From UTCHB3 sp964371075 (GTDB lineage Bacteria; Bacteroidota; Ignavibacteria; Ignavibacteriales; Ignavibacteriaceae): 64,000 bases of DNA. The DNA lies in contig CAYJKN010000002.1 of the NCBI GenBank assembly GCA_964371075.1, positions 682,001-746,000 on the forward strand, in the 5' to 3' direction. Below, one piece after another: positions 1-9,926 of this stretch. The notes under the pieces were generated by a model, which was not told the origin of the DNA, ran no database searches, and worked only from the letters and a program-made list of their open reading frames with translations. The position numbers were made by a program, and so were the translations under genes. Each line of letters opens with the position of its first letter. Positions within the stretch are counted from its first letter, which is position 1.

Positions 1-1911
1 GGTCTTACAGCATTTAACTTTTTTGAGCAGGCTTCTTCTCCTAACATGAGTCAGGATGAGATTCTTTGGAACAGAATGTACCCCGGAAGGTTTGATGTAA
101 TTCCACCAAATCCGCAGGATGGTGATTTTATTTACGCTTCGGGTTATTTCCCGTTGGCTCCAAATATTACAGAGAGATTTTCAGTTTCTCTTCTTTTTGG
201 ACAGGATTATGCAGATGTGGTTCGTCAGAAAAATGTAGTTCAGCAGATTTATAACGCCGGCTACAAATTCCCGCAGCCACCAAGAAAACCAAAGATCAGC
301 ATCACACAGGATGACGGTAAGGTTATTCTTTACTGGGATCCAAGACCTGTTGAAAACTCAATCGATTTTATTTCCAAATCAAAAGATTTTGAAGGTTATA
401 AAATTTATCGTGCCAGTGATGCTGGATTTATCGATGCAAGAACCATCACCAATGCCTATGGCGTTTTATTCTTCAACAAACCGTTGAGACAATACGACAT
501 AAAGGGAAATGGTGTTAAAGGGTTCTTCTATCCAAAACCTGAACTGCTTGAGCAACTTGGTGGAATCACTTATTATTTAGGTGATGATACAACAGGATTG
601 ACAAACAGATTTATCGATTCTTCTGCAGTAAAAGGACAAACATATTACTACGCTGTTGCAGCTTATGATAAAGGCGATGCAGCAAGCAATATCTTCCCAA
701 GTGAAAACTCAACCTTTATTTTCCGGTCAAACACAGGTGAAGTTATAACCGATGACAACACCGGTTATATCACTCCAGGTGCAAGACCAATCGGATATGT
801 TGATGCAAGTCTTGAATCGCTTACAGCCGAGACCACTCCGAGAGGAACCGGAAAAGTGATGGTTGAAGTTATTGATCAATCAGCTATAAATCCAAAATAC
901 ACATATCGTGTGATTTTTGCTGATACTTCACTTCAAAGATATACTGAGTCATGGTCACTTGTAAATGTAACAACGGGTGACACTGTTGTTAAACAAGCAA
1001 CAACATTTGGTGGATCAACACCTATTGTTAATGGATTCAGGCTTCAGATTGCAAATGATGAAGCAATAAAACTTGATACAAACAAATCAGGCTGGTACTT
1101 CAATGCTCAGGATACAATTCCTGCCGCAGGTGGTGCCGGTTCAACTCAATTCCCCGGTTTCACTTTCACTACTTTCCTTGTAGGAACAAATACCGGAACA
1201 GTTTGGGCAGATGATTATTTTGTTGAGTTTAGTCCTGATACAACATTTGGCTTGTCCGTTGCTGATACTCTAAGACCACCAACTTCAGCGAACAGATTCC
1301 CTGCGAAGAATACCAATTTTAAGATAAAACGGACCGCCGACGGTACAGAAGTTCCATTCGTTTATTATAAAACGGGTCAACAAAGTACTGTTCATAATAT
1401 TTATTTCAAAGAAAATATTAACGGAACAGTTTATCGTACATGGAGACTGAATATCTTCATGGATGCAGTAAATGCTCCTTTGCCCACCTCAGGTGTGCTG
1501 AAAACATTTACTAAAAAGCCATTCTCAAGCTCTGATTCTTACCGGTTTAATATGAAATCGAGTTCGATCAACAGCGCCGCTGCTGCTAATGAATTGGAAA
1601 AAATTAAAGTAGTCCCTAATCCTTATGTGGTTACACATCAGAATGAGGCAAGATTACTCAGTACACAAACGAGTGGTAGAGGTGAAAGAGAAATCAGGTT
1701 CACACATATTCCACCCGGATCGAAAATAAATATCTTCACCGTAAAAGGAGAGCTGATTAAGACCCTTCTTTCAGCCGATCAATATGTTGGAGATGTTTAC
1801 TGGAACTTAAGAACTGAAGAAAATCTTGACGCAGCATTTGGTATGTATGTTTACACTGTTGAAATACCGAATGTCGGGACTAAAATCGGCAAGTTTGCCT
1901 TAATTAAATAG
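1..1911 (+). CDS. Secreted protein with T9SS-like C-terminus (5' partial)
   Basis: The frame is open from base 1, so the ATG at 46 is probably internal and the gene starts before the window. No family is recognised for the whole protein. A fibronectin type III-like stretch is visible about 95-225 residues after that ATG (KVILYWDPRP, EGYKIYRAS, YYYAVAAYD). The last 90 residues start with KVVPNPYV and end with GMYVYTVEIPN and KIGKFALIK, the layout of T9SS/FlgD-like C-terminal domains. It is likely a surface or secreted protein exported by the T9SS. A PorV-like gene follows after 14 nt and is probably cotranscribed. Export is inferred from the C-terminus; the function is unknown. Confidence 0.75.
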   Translation, partial: GLTAFNFFEQASSPNMSQDEILWNRMYPGRFDVIPPNPQDGDFIYASGYFPLAPNITERFSVSLLFGQDYADVVRQKNVVQQIYNAGYKFPQPPRKPKISITQDDGKVILYWDPRPVENSIDFISKSKDFEGYKIYRASDAGFIDARTITNAYGVLFFNKPLRQYDIKGNGVKGFFYPKPELLEQLGGITYYLGDDTTGLTNRFIDSSAVKGQTYYYAVAAYDKGDAASNIFPSENSTFIFRSNTGEVITDDNTGYITPGARPIGYVDASLESLTAETTPRGTGKVMVEVIDQSAINPKYTYRVIFADTSLQRYTESWSLVNVTTGDTVVKQATTFGGSTPIVNGFRLQIANDEAIKLDTNKSGWYFNAQDTIPAAGGAGSTQFPGFTFTTFLVGTNTGTVWADDYFVEFSPDTTFGLSVADTLRPPTSANRFPAKNTNFKIKRTADGTEVPFVYYKTGQQSTVHNIYFKENINGTVYRTWRLNIFMDAVNAPLPTSGVLKTFTKKPFSSSDSYRFNMKSSSINSAAAANELEKIKVVPNPYVVTHQNEARLLSTQTSGRGEREIRFTHIPPGSKINIFTVKGELIKTLLSADQYVGDVYWNLRTEENLDAAFGMYVYTVEIPNVGTKIGKFALIK

Positions 1912-1925
1912 CGGAGATTAAGAGA

Positions 1926-2933
1926 ATGAAAAGACTTTATTTTTTGTTTATTCTACTGTCTGCTGCTACTTTAATGTACGGTCAGACTAAGGTCGGCTCA
2001 ACTGCTGCTCCATTCTTATCAATAGGGATTGGGCCAAGAGCTGTCGGAATGGGTGGTGCGTTTACTGCTACAGCAAACGACATCACAGCGTTATATTGGA
2101 ACCCTGCAGGTGTCTCAAGAGTTGGCGGAAGTGCTGCCTACTTCTCTCACACTAAATGGTTCGCTGACATCAACTTTAATTATGCTGCTGCAATGCTGAG
2201 CCTGGGCGACTGGGGAACAGTGGGTGGTAGTGTTACTATTCTTGATTATGGCGAAACAGAAGTAACCACAATTAAAGAACCTGATGGTACCGGTGAAACT
2301 TATGGTGCAAAAGATCTCTCAATGGGATTACACTATGCGATGAACCTGACAGACCGGTTTTCAATTGGTGGTACCGTCAAATATGTTCAGCAATCGATCT
2401 GGAACACAAGTGCCTCAACTGTGGCATTTGATCTTGGTGTGCTTTTCCTTTCAGAGATCTACGGATTGAGAATAGGGGCAACCATCTCCAACTTCGGTGG
2501 TGACATGACAATGGATGGTAAAGATCTCCTGGTGCTCTATGATGTTGATCCCGGAATCTTTGGCAACAACGACCAGGTTCTCGCAAAATTGAAAACCGAT
2601 CCATTTCCTCTTCCGCTTACCTTCAAGGTGGGTATTGCGATGGACGTTGTAAATTCGCAGGATCTAAAATTCACAGTCGGCCTGGATGCACTTCATCCAA
2701 ATGACAATTCGGAAAGCATCAATGTGGGTGGTGAGGTTATATACAAAAACCTTATTTCTCTCAGAGGTGGATACAAATCCCTGTTCCTCGATAATGCGGA
2801 AGAAGGACTCACCCTCGGTGTAGGATTGAATTACGATATAGCCCCAAATCTTGGCTTATCAGTAGATTATGCATATCAGGATTTTGGTTTGCTTAAGAAC
2901 ACACAATTCTTTTCACTTGGGATTAAATTTTAG
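1926..2933 (+). CDS. PorV/PorQ family outer-membrane protein
   Basis: 335 residues with a signal peptide (MKRLYFLFILLSAATLMYGQ). The mature N-terminus carries the family block GPRAVGMGGAF followed by ALYWNPAG, typical of PorV/PorQ-like 14-strand beta-barrels. Alternating hydrophobic strands continue to the C-terminus, which ends in an aromatic residue (FFSLGIKF) as expected for a Bam substrate. PorV shuttles T9SS cargo at the outer membrane in related phyla, but this family has many paralogues of unknown role, so calling it the true PorV would be premature. It lies between two secreted T9SS-type proteins, which fits a role in their export. GAGATTAAGAG precedes the ATG. Confidence 0.85.
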   Translation: MKRLYFLFILLSAATLMYGQTKVGSTAAPFLSIGIGPRAVGMGGAFTATANDITALYWNPAGVSRVGGSAAYFSHTKWFADINFNYAAAMLSLGDWGTVGGSVTILDYGETEVTTIKEPDGTGETYGAKDLSMGLHYAMNLTDRFSIGGTVKYVQQSIWNTSASTVAFDLGVLFLSEIYGLRIGATISNFGGDMTMDGKDLLVLYDVDPGIFGNNDQVLAKLKTDPFPLPLTFKVGIAMDVVNSQDLKFTVGLDALHPNDNSESINVGGEVIYKNLISLRGGYKSLFLDNAEEGLTLGVGLNYDIAPNLGLSVDYAYQDFGLLKNTQFFSLGIKF

Positions 2934-2998
2934 TTTATTTTACAACCATAAAAAAGAATAATTTGAACACACAAATTCATTTAATGAGGAGAAACGCG

Positions 2999-4447
2999 AT
3001 GAAGAAAATCTTTACGGCTGTGGTCTTAATTACGGCTATGGCATCAATGGCTTTCGCCCAGAATGCTGTGACATTTCAAGTGAACATGGGAAAACAAGTT
3101 ACTTTGGGTAACTTTGATCCTAATGCAGATACTTTATATGTCAGTGGTGCATTTAATGGGTGGGGAACCGGAAATCCGATCCCAAGGCCAGCAGGTAATG
3201 ACTCAGTTTGGGTTGTAACCGTACCAGCAGTTGGTGCACCAACCACAACATCAGAATACAAATTCAGATTCAGAGATGTATCTGCTTCTGCTGATGTTTG
3301 GGAAAGTGTTGCTAACAGAGTAGTTACAATTGGTGGTGACCCAACGGTTGTTGATGTTGTTTATTTCGATAACAACGGATATCAGACAACTTTTATGGTC
3401 AATCTTACATTTTCTGTTAACATGGAACTTGAAAGACTTTCCGGTAGATTCACACCATCAGAAGATACTGTTTCTGTAAACGGTAACTTTAATGGCTGGG
3501 CATCTTTGGTTAATATCATGCTTCCAAGTGCAAATCCTGATGTTTATGAGGTTTCTTTTGATAGAGAAGTTTCATTAGCTGAAGAACTGAACTACAAATA
3601 CTGGTATACTCCTAATGCATGGGAAAGCCGTCCTAACAGACAATATCTCATCACACAGGAAGATATCACAGCTGGATTTGTTATTCAGGAAGGTACATAC
3701 AATGATGGTAGCCTTGCAACCGTTATTAATCAACCATGTACAATCAAATTGACTGTTAACACAAATGGCGCAAGTGGTCCTATTGGTCCATTTACCGAAG
3801 TTACCAATGCAATCGTTTGCGGTTCATCAGCTCCTTTGGGCTGGCCCGGTGGCGGATGGCCAACAAGTGACTCAGCAGTTGTTATCAGATTATTTGATGA
3901 TGGAACCAATGGCGATTTGACAGCCGGTGACAAGATATTCTCAAAAGATATCCTTTTCCCTGCTTACACTTCACTTGGAACCGAATACAAATATGGTCTT
4001 AACTTTGGATTGGCAACAAACCAGGGTTCAAACGATAACGAAGCCGGTGTTGGTTCAAACCACACATTCGGATGGCAGATCAATTATGTAAGTGCAACCG
4101 CTATTGATACTTTTGGTAGAATCACAGTTGCTAACTTGATCAATGTTGTTACAGACGTTAAAGAAATTGACAACAATATTCCTAACACCTATAACATGAG
4201 CCAGAACTATCCTAACCCATTTAACCCTTCAACCTCAATCCAGTTCAGTATCCCTGAAGCCGGTATGGTTAGAATGGTTGTTTATAATGCAATAGGTCAG
4301 GAAGTTGCAGTTCTTTTGGATGGCGAAAAAGCAGCAGGAAACTATGAAGTTAGTTTTGATGCAGCTAAATTACCTTCAGGTATCTATCTTTACACAATTC
4401 AGTCAGGTAGCTTTACCCAGACTCGTAAAATGATGCTCTTAAAGTAA
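2999..4447 (+). CDS. T9SS-sorted protein with two starch-binding/AMPK-like domains
   Basis: The start is set at the ATG preceded by AGGAG with 7-nt spacing; it gives a clean signal peptide (MKKIFTAVVLITAMASMAFA). Two similar domains follow, each of the form F(Q/S)VNM...DTLYVSG(A/N)FNGW, about residues 22-125 and 130-235. They resemble the CBM48/AMPK-beta glycogen-binding fold. A third Ig-like region follows. The last 80 residues are a textbook T9SS type A sorting domain (NYPNPFNPSTSIQF, then GIYLYTIQSG and KMMLLK). It is probably a surface-attached or secreted carbohydrate-binding protein with no visible catalytic domain. A strong terminator follows. Carbohydrate binding is inferred from the fold only. 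Confidence 0.8.
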   Translation: MKKIFTAVVLITAMASMAFAQNAVTFQVNMGKQVTLGNFDPNADTLYVSGAFNGWGTGNPIPRPAGNDSVWVVTVPAVGAPTTTSEYKFRFRDVSASADVWESVANRVVTIGGDPTVVDVVYFDNNGYQTTFMVNLTFSVNMELERLSGRFTPSEDTVSVNGNFNGWASLVNIMLPSANPDVYEVSFDREVSLAEELNYKYWYTPNAWESRPNRQYLITQEDITAGFVIQEGTYNDGSLATVINQPCTIKLTVNTNGASGPIGPFTEVTNAIVCGSSAPLGWPGGGWPTSDSAVVIRLFDDGTNGDLTAGDKIFSKDILFPAYTSLGTEYKYGLNFGLATNQGSNDNEAGVGSNHTFGWQINYVSATAIDTFGRITVANLINVVTDVKEIDNNIPNTYNMSQNYPNPFNPSTSIQFSIPEAGMVRMVVYNAIGQEVAVLLDGEKAAGNYEVSFDAAKLPSGIYLYTIQSGSFTQTRKMMLLK

Positions 4448-4466
4448 TTTCTTCGTTTGAAGAGTT

Positions 4467-4506
4467 AAAATCCGGATTGCCGAAATGCAATCCGGATTTT
4501 TTATTT
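4467..4506 (+). terminator. Rho-independent terminator
   Basis: A perfect 14-bp stem (AAAATCCGGATTGC with its complement) closes a 6-nt loop (CGAAAT) and is followed by a T-rich tract. It sits 20 nt after the stop codon of the T9SS-sorted protein gene and probably ends the transcript that includes the PorV-like gene. Confidence 0.9.
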
Positions 4507-4548
4507 TGTATAGTTGATTAATTATTTTTTTTGGAAAAACAGCGTAAA

Positions 4549-5301
4549 ATGAAACAATATACCTCACACCCCGGCTTTTCAACCTCGATGGCAGATGACA
4601 AACAACTTCAAGAACTGATCAGGAAGATCATTATTGAAGAAAAGATTACACATGTATTTGAATCGGGTACTTACCTCGGGACGGGCTCCACGAGAATGAT
4701 AGCAGATGCATTTGCAGATGTGGGTGCTCCAAAAAAATTCATTACAGTTGAAGCAAACTATTTTAACTGGATTAAGGCTGTTAAAAACCTTGAAAAATAT
4801 CCATTTGTTACACCGGTTTGGGGTTTAACTCTAAACAGAGTGGAAGCTATCGAATTTGTTGTAAATGATGATATGTTAAAAAATGCGGACAAATATCCCG
4901 ACATCTATTGTGATGGCGGAGATGATCCACATGGATTTTATACAAGAGAGATCAAGGGTGAATTTGGTAATTCCCGATTCGGAATTTTGAACCTGATTTA
5001 TGACCGAAAGATCAAAAGAGAAGAAAAAAAATACTATGAGGGTGAAAATATGATCACAAAATATCTTTCCGGGATGAAAAAAAACAATCCACTTGTCCTG
5101 TTGGATTCTTCAGGAGGGGTTGGTTACCTGGAATTTAAAACAACACTAAAAGCTTTGGAAAATGAACCATTTTGCATTATTCTTGATGATGTTCATCATG
5201 TGAAACATCACAGGAGTTATCTTGATATTAAAAAGTCTCCCGATTTTACTGTTGTTGGAGAAAATTACCAGGGTGGTTGGCTTTTTGCCATGCGGAAATA
5301 G
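4549..5301 (+). CDS. Class I SAM-methyltransferase-like protein, unknown substrate
   Basis: 250 residues from the ATG; an in-frame TTG at 4531 would add six residues but has only a T-run before it. Near residue 38 the segment VFESGTYLGTGSTRMIA resembles the glycine-rich SAM-binding motif I (E/DxGxxxGxGS), followed by an acidic strand end (KKFITVEAN). Towards the end, PFCIILDDVHHVKH resembles the late strand plus acidic motif of O-methyltransferase-like Rossmann folds. No substrate-defining motif is visible. It stands alone between a terminator and a convergent gene whose stop is 1 nt away. Methyltransferase fold is a moderate inference; activity is not shown. Confidence 0.55.
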   Translation: MKQYTSHPGFSTSMADDKQLQELIRKIIIEEKITHVFESGTYLGTGSTRMIADAFADVGAPKKFITVEANYFNWIKAVKNLEKYPFVTPVWGLTLNRVEAIEFVVNDDMLKNADKYPDIYCDGGDDPHGFYTREIKGEFGNSRFGILNLIYDRKIKREEKKYYEGENMITKYLSGMKKNNPLVLLDSSGGVGYLEFKTTLKALENEPFCIILDDVHHVKHHRSYLDIKKSPDFTVVGENYQGGWLFAMRK

Positions 5302-5302
5302 T

Positions 5303-7129
5303 CTATTTAATGTTTTTTAACTGACTGTTCAACTCTCTTGCACCGGGAAATTTTGGATCAACCTCGAGACATTTCTGCAGATAAATTTTAGCTGAAGTGT
5401 AATCTTTAAGATTTATAAAAGCTCCAGCCAGATTATATAAAGCCTGAGGATCAAGGGCATCATAGTTAACACTTTCCAAAAGCCATTTTTTACCCTCTCC
5501 GGCTTTGTTTTCGCTCAAAGCAAGAATTCCAAGCCATTTGGTTGAATAAGCCCCCGGGGTTATGGCATAACTTTGGAGTAGTACGGTTTTTGCCTTCTCA
5601 TACAACTTAAGCTGCATTAAAGCATCAGCATACATGTTATAAAATTTAGTGATGTAGTGGAATTGCGAGATTAAAACTTCAAATTCCTTTGAGGCTCTTA
5701 TTTCATCATTTTGAGATACAAACCAGTTTGCTGCTTTGATATGGGCTTCATCCCACTTTAATTCCCCTTTTGCAGATTGTAGAGCAAGTGAATCGATATG
5801 GTTTTGCGGTGGTCTCATCTTTTCAAGAGCTATTTTGGTATTGGATCTGTTAAAGGGCCATTGTGATTTGATTCCAAGAAGACGGTAATCGGAAATCAGA
5901 GAATCAAGTTTTGAAAAGGGAAGATTTACCATCGTCAGACTGTCTAATGTCTTTGGATCAACTGTGACTTCAGGCTTTTCTTTGAGTACCCCCGATTTTG
6001 TTATTCCTTCAAGGAATAAACCTGACATCAGGTTATAACCCTCTAAATTGGGATGAAGGTGGTCGGTCATCAAATCGTTGCCAACAATACCATTCCTCGA
6101 CACAAAGTTGAATACGGAATCAATCTCAATTAATGATGCACCATGTTTTACTGCGGTTTCTTTGATAATTGAATTAAATGATTGAGGGGCTCTGAAACGA
6201 AGTTCATCAAGTTCTTTGGCTTTTATAAATTCAATTTTTGCTTCGTCATATTTTCCATCTCTGTAAAGTTTTTCAGCTGTTTCAAACGATTTCCCTGCAC
6301 CACCTTTCTCCGCGATAAATGGAGGTTGGTTGAGCAGGTTTGAAACAAGTGTACCAATTACAACAGGGATGTTGTTCCCTTTCAACTCTTCGAGTATGTA
6401 ATTGAGATTGTGTTCAAATTGGTTTACTCCTGCCTGATAAAGGTCAGAATTAAGAGGGATAAGTTTATCTTTTGCGAGTGATTCCATTAATCCGGGAGAA
6501 GTTTGTTGTTCTGGTTCTCCTGAAAATATTGAAGAAAGCAGTCTTATAAATCGCAATTTCCCCATACTTTGAAGGAAACGGGACATTCCGGGTGATGAGG
6601 CAATACTCGTCATTGAGGCAGCACCGAGAGCTCCATAATATTCATTGTGGCCGGTATAAATGAGAACCAAATCGGGTTTCTGTTCAATCACATCCTCAAG
6701 TATATCCATAATTGCATAAGAATTTATGGCTGCAATTCCTAAATTCACAATCTCAAATTTTTTCTTTGGATAGAGAATAGAGAGTCTTTGATCAAGGAAA
6801 CGGGAGAATCCACCATTGGGCTCAAACGGGAAACCGGCAGCACTACTTTCGCCCAGTATCATGATTCTTAGTGTGTTGGGGTCTTTGGTTTTTGTGAATA
6901 CATCGTTTATCGAGTGGGGGACAAATGTTGCTCCCTTAAAATATCTTCTGGTAAGGTCGGGGTTGAGAACCAACAATTTCTCTTCACTTCCCGGAACGGT
7001 TATAAAAACAGGATTATCAGCCGCGTATCCAAAGGCTCTTAAACCAAGTTCAACCAGTCCAAGAATTAAAAACGGGAGCAAAATTGAGATTATGTAAAAC
7101 GATATCGGGTATTTCTTTTTGTTTGCCAT
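5303..7129 (-). CDS. Membrane-anchored SGNH/GDSL hydrolase with C-terminal TPRs
   Basis: 608 residues. An N-terminal membrane segment (ISFYIISILLPFLILGLVELGLRAFG) is followed by the SGNH blocks: block I LGESSAAGFPF (nucleophile Ser), block II NLGIAAINSY (Gly), block III YTGHNEYYG (Asn) and block V DHLHPNLEGY (Asp and His). All catalytic blocks are present, so it is probably an active esterase or acyl hydrolase facing the periplasm. The last ~120 residues form TPR-like helices (ALYNLAGAFINLKDYTSAK). A TPR-like insertion also lies between blocks III and V (AEKLYRDGKYDEAKIEFIKA). It is divergent from the SurA-like gene. The substrate is unknown; polysaccharide deacetylation or lipid hydrolysis are options. 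Confidence 0.8.
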   Translation of the reverse strand: MANKKKYPISFYIISILLPFLILGLVELGLRAFGYAADNPVFITVPGSEEKLLVLNPDLTRRYFKGATFVPHSINDVFTKTKDPNTLRIMILGESSAAGFPFEPNGGFSRFLDQRLSILYPKKKFEIVNLGIAAINSYAIMDILEDVIEQKPDLVLIYTGHNEYYGALGAASMTSIASSPGMSRFLQSMGKLRFIRLLSSIFSGEPEQQTSPGLMESLAKDKLIPLNSDLYQAGVNQFEHNLNYILEELKGNNIPVVIGTLVSNLLNQPPFIAEKGGAGKSFETAEKLYRDGKYDEAKIEFIKAKELDELRFRAPQSFNSIIKETAVKHGASLIEIDSVFNFVSRNGIVGNDLMTDHLHPNLEGYNLMSGLFLEGITKSGVLKEKPEVTVDPKTLDSLTMVNLPFSKLDSLISDYRLLGIKSQWPFNRSNTKIALEKMRPPQNHIDSLALQSAKGELKWDEAHIKAANWFVSQNDEIRASKEFEVLISQFHYITKFYNMYADALMQLKLYEKAKTVLLQSYAITPGAYSTKWLGILALSENKAGEGKKWLLESVNYDALDPQALYNLAGAFINLKDYTSAKIYLQKCLEVDPKFPGARELNSQLKNIK

Positions 7130-7204
7130 TCAGTCAGTGTCAGTTGCTTAATTAATGCGTATAAAATCGTAAAATATTGATTATTCTAAAACATAAATAT
7201 AAGA

Positions 7205-9067
7205 ATGAAACCAGTTAAATTTCTGCTTGTTCCGGTAATATTATTGATATTAAGCGGAGGTACGTTTGCTCAGCCCCAAAAAGAATTGGTGGCAAAAATC
7301 GGGAATCGTGAAATAACTGCTGAAGAATTTATTCTTCGCTATGAGATGTCACCCAAATTCACTCCACATGTTAAAGGGGCTGTTAAAGCTCTTAAAGAAG
7401 AGCTGATTTATACCGTGACCGCAGAAAAACTGTTTGCTCTTGAAGCTGAGTTATTGCGACTCGACACTTTAAAGGATGTAAAAAGAAGAATCGAACAATT
7501 TGAAAAAATGTTCGCCCGGGATGCACTCTTTAAAGCCGAGATAGTTGATAAAATTGACCAGACCCAACAAACTCTCGCCAATGAGATGGCAAAAGCCATC
7601 ACCAAAATCAAAATTAAGGCGATCAGAAACACTGATCCCGACCAGATCAAAAATGTTTACAATTTTCTGAACACCGGTGTCCCTTTTGATTCATTGTTTT
7701 TTGATATCTACAAAACCGGTTATGAAGAGAATATGCTTGAACTTTCCTATGGGATGTTTGACTATGATATAGAGGATAAACTTTATCAGAAGAAACCGGG
7801 TGAATATACTGAGCCTTTGTTCTATAACAATCTTTGGTATATTTTTTATGTTGAATCAAAAAGGGACTCTTCGTTTGCTGATTCAAAGCAGATAGAAAAC
7901 GAATTTACAAGAGTAAAAAAACTGTATATTGAACGGTTGACACAAAAAAACTACCAAACCTTTAAAAAAGAGTTCTTTAAGGGATTAAAAATCTCAACTG
8001 ATGGGAATCTTCTTTCAGCTTTTACGGGCAGGTTTTACGAACATCTGAAAGCGAAACTTGCTGCTGAACCAAATACTGTCAGGTCTCTTTCTGAAACTGG
8101 TAAGTGGAACTTAAAAAGCGAAGAGTTTTATTTTACAAAGAGTAAAATTCCGTATGACTCACTGCAGATGACTTACTTCTCCCACAATTCCAAAAACTAC
8201 TCTCTTGAAGATTTTATCTATTTCCTTGCAGGTGATGTGAGGGAGGTTGAGTCGGTTGATTACAACAAACTTATGATAAAGTTGAAAAATTGGACTCGTG
8301 ATTATATCGAATCAGAAGTTTTAGCAGAAGAAGCCATGAAACGAACATTGCATAAAAAACCTGATGTTCGTAGAGAAATGAACATCTGGCGCGACTACAC
8401 CCTTTCAAATGCCTACCAGGCTCTGTATCTCGACTCTTCTTACATCAGTGAAGCCGAAGTTATGGATTATTTTGTGAAACGGAACAACGGGCAGGCAGGT
8501 GGAGTTACTCTTAAACTTGCAAGGGCCATTAGCTCTGATCTTGATGCACTTGCTTCATTGATTACAGGGATGGATGACGGAACAGATTTTCTTACCCTGG
8601 CGAAATCGGTGAATGGTGAGCGGGATAAAGAGGTAAATGGCAGGGTGGATGAATTTGTTCCTGCTTCCGATTATGGTGAAGCAGGTACCATAGCACTAAA
8701 ATTATCCCCCGGTAGAGTTTTTGGACCTGTAAAGATTGGCGATGAATTTGTAGTTTTAAAACTGATTGATAAAAAACTTGAAGACATTTTATTGGTTGAA
8801 GAATATGATGCAGTTAAGGATAAGTTAAAAAGAGATCTTGGTTTCCAGAAATATTACAAATCGATGGTGAAAAACACGGCATCACTTGCTTCAAAATTTA
8901 ATGTAAATATCGATCTGAACAAAATTGATGAACTCAAAGTTACAGAAACAAACGCTGTCTATTTCAGATATATGGGATTTGGGAGTAGAATTACGGCTTT
9001 TCCACTTATGAGACCATTCACGGAATGGGTGGATGAATGGAAAAAAATGAAGGAGTTGAACCCCTGA
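7205..9067 (+). CDS. SurA/PpiD-like peptidylprolyl isomerase, periplasmic
   Basis: 620 residues with a signal peptide (MKPVKFLLVPVILLILSGGTFAQ). The N-terminus of the mature protein (LVAKIGNREITAEEFILRYEM) is the typical start of SurA_N-type chaperone modules. A parvulin-like region is recognisable about residues 420-520 (ALKLSPGRVFGPVKIGDEFVVLKLIDKK). The length is greater than SurA (~430), as is common in Bacteroidota, where two or three PpiC-like units are chained. Its likely role is folding of outer-membrane proteins in the periplasm, fitting a genome rich in barrels and secreted proteins. Its stop codon abuts the convergent PAP2 gene. Isomerase activity cannot be judged from sequence alone. 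Confidence 0.75.
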   Translation: MKPVKFLLVPVILLILSGGTFAQPQKELVAKIGNREITAEEFILRYEMSPKFTPHVKGAVKALKEELIYTVTAEKLFALEAELLRLDTLKDVKRRIEQFEKMFARDALFKAEIVDKIDQTQQTLANEMAKAITKIKIKAIRNTDPDQIKNVYNFLNTGVPFDSLFFDIYKTGYEENMLELSYGMFDYDIEDKLYQKKPGEYTEPLFYNNLWYIFYVESKRDSSFADSKQIENEFTRVKKLYIERLTQKNYQTFKKEFFKGLKISTDGNLLSAFTGRFYEHLKAKLAAEPNTVRSLSETGKWNLKSEEFYFTKSKIPYDSLQMTYFSHNSKNYSLEDFIYFLAGDVREVESVDYNKLMIKLKNWTRDYIESEVLAEEAMKRTLHKKPDVRREMNIWRDYTLSNAYQALYLDSSYISEAEVMDYFVKRNNGQAGGVTLKLARAISSDLDALASLITGMDDGTDFLTLAKSVNGERDKEVNGRVDEFVPASDYGEAGTIALKLSPGRVFGPVKIGDEFVVLKLIDKKLEDILLVEEYDAVKDKLKRDLGFQKYYKSMVKNTASLASKFNVNIDLNKIDELKVTETNAVYFRYMGFGSRITAFPLMRPFTEWVDEWKKMKELNP

Positions 9068-9637
9068 TTATTTCTCCGGGGTAAAACCATGTTTTTTATT
9101 AAACGCCTCGATCGACCTCCATATCGCAAAGGAGAAAAATGGAGCCACAAAAATATCAATTGTGTAATGTACATGTTGAAGCAGAATAAAAACTGACATT
9201 AACACAGCAAGCGCCACAAGGATATATTTCATCGTTTTGTTTTCAACAATGTAGGCGAATAGTACCGCAACTGATATATGCCCCGAAAAAAAGAGGTCAT
9301 GTTTAAGAACAATTCCTGAACTTAAAGATGAAATAAATGGATCAAAAAGAGGGATAAGGGTTTCGGGAGCTTTCAGAGGAAGCAACCACATTGCAACCAG
9401 TCTCGAACTCAGCAGGAAAAAATAGGCTTGAAATCCCATCATAAATCTGACAGGTCTGTCGGATATATAATAGAAGGTAATAAACACTCCTCCATAGAGC
9501 ATCAGAAAAATCCACCATGTAAGATCCACCGGACTAAACAGATTCAGCACAGGATCAACAAAACTGAATCCCTCCCGAACTTCGTTTAATTCAAGAATTC
9601 TTGGTGCAATGTATGCGAGCAATAGACTGAATATCAC
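9068..9637 (-). CDS. PAP2-like integral membrane phosphatase (PAP2_C type)
   Basis: 189 residues from a GTG, with about five membrane segments. The phosphatase signature is the PAP2_C/sphingomyelin-synthase-like variant: HDLFFSGHISV (first catalytic His) and HVHYTIDIFVAP (second His and Asp). It probably dephosphorylates a lipid phosphate. The GTG has no SD and cuts into a hydrophobic segment: the frame stays open upstream (IYFIATVIFSLLLAYI spans the GTG) with no ATG, GTG or TTG before the in-frame stop. An ATT at 9721 lies 6 nt after a good SD (GAGAGG) and would add 28 residues, so the true start may be this rare codon. Confidence 0.7.
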   Translation of the reverse strand: MIFSLLLAYIAPRILELNEVREGFSFVDPVLNLFSPVDLTWWIFLMLYGGVFITFYYISDRPVRFMMGFQAYFFLLSSRLVAMWLLPLKAPETLIPLFDPFISSLSSGIVLKHDLFFSGHISVAVLFAYIVENKTMKYILVALAVLMSVFILLQHVHYTIDIFVAPFFSFAIWRSIEAFNKKHGFTPEK

Positions 9638-9926
9638 CGTTGCGATAAAATATATCCGGAATTTGTTTTCTCTAAAATTCGATTTCCAGTTTGTGGCTAC
9701 TCGGGTGGGGTATGTTGAAATAATAATCCTCTCGGAAAAGTTAATAAATGCACTCCAAATATAAAGAATGAGTAAAGATAACTCACTTTTGATTTATCAA
9801 AAAAAAGAAAATCTTTACTGTTTATGACAATGTAAATTGTTAATAATTTCATTATTCGATTTAAAACGACGATTCTTAGTGGTACAATTTTTGATGTATT
9901 AAATTGCCACAAATATAAGTTAGAGA

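Noticed and set aside
9697..9912. 71-codon minus-strand frame upstream of the PAP2 gene
   Set aside because: AT-rich leader sequence with no motif. It overlaps the upstream extension of the PAP2 frame and probably covers promoter DNA.
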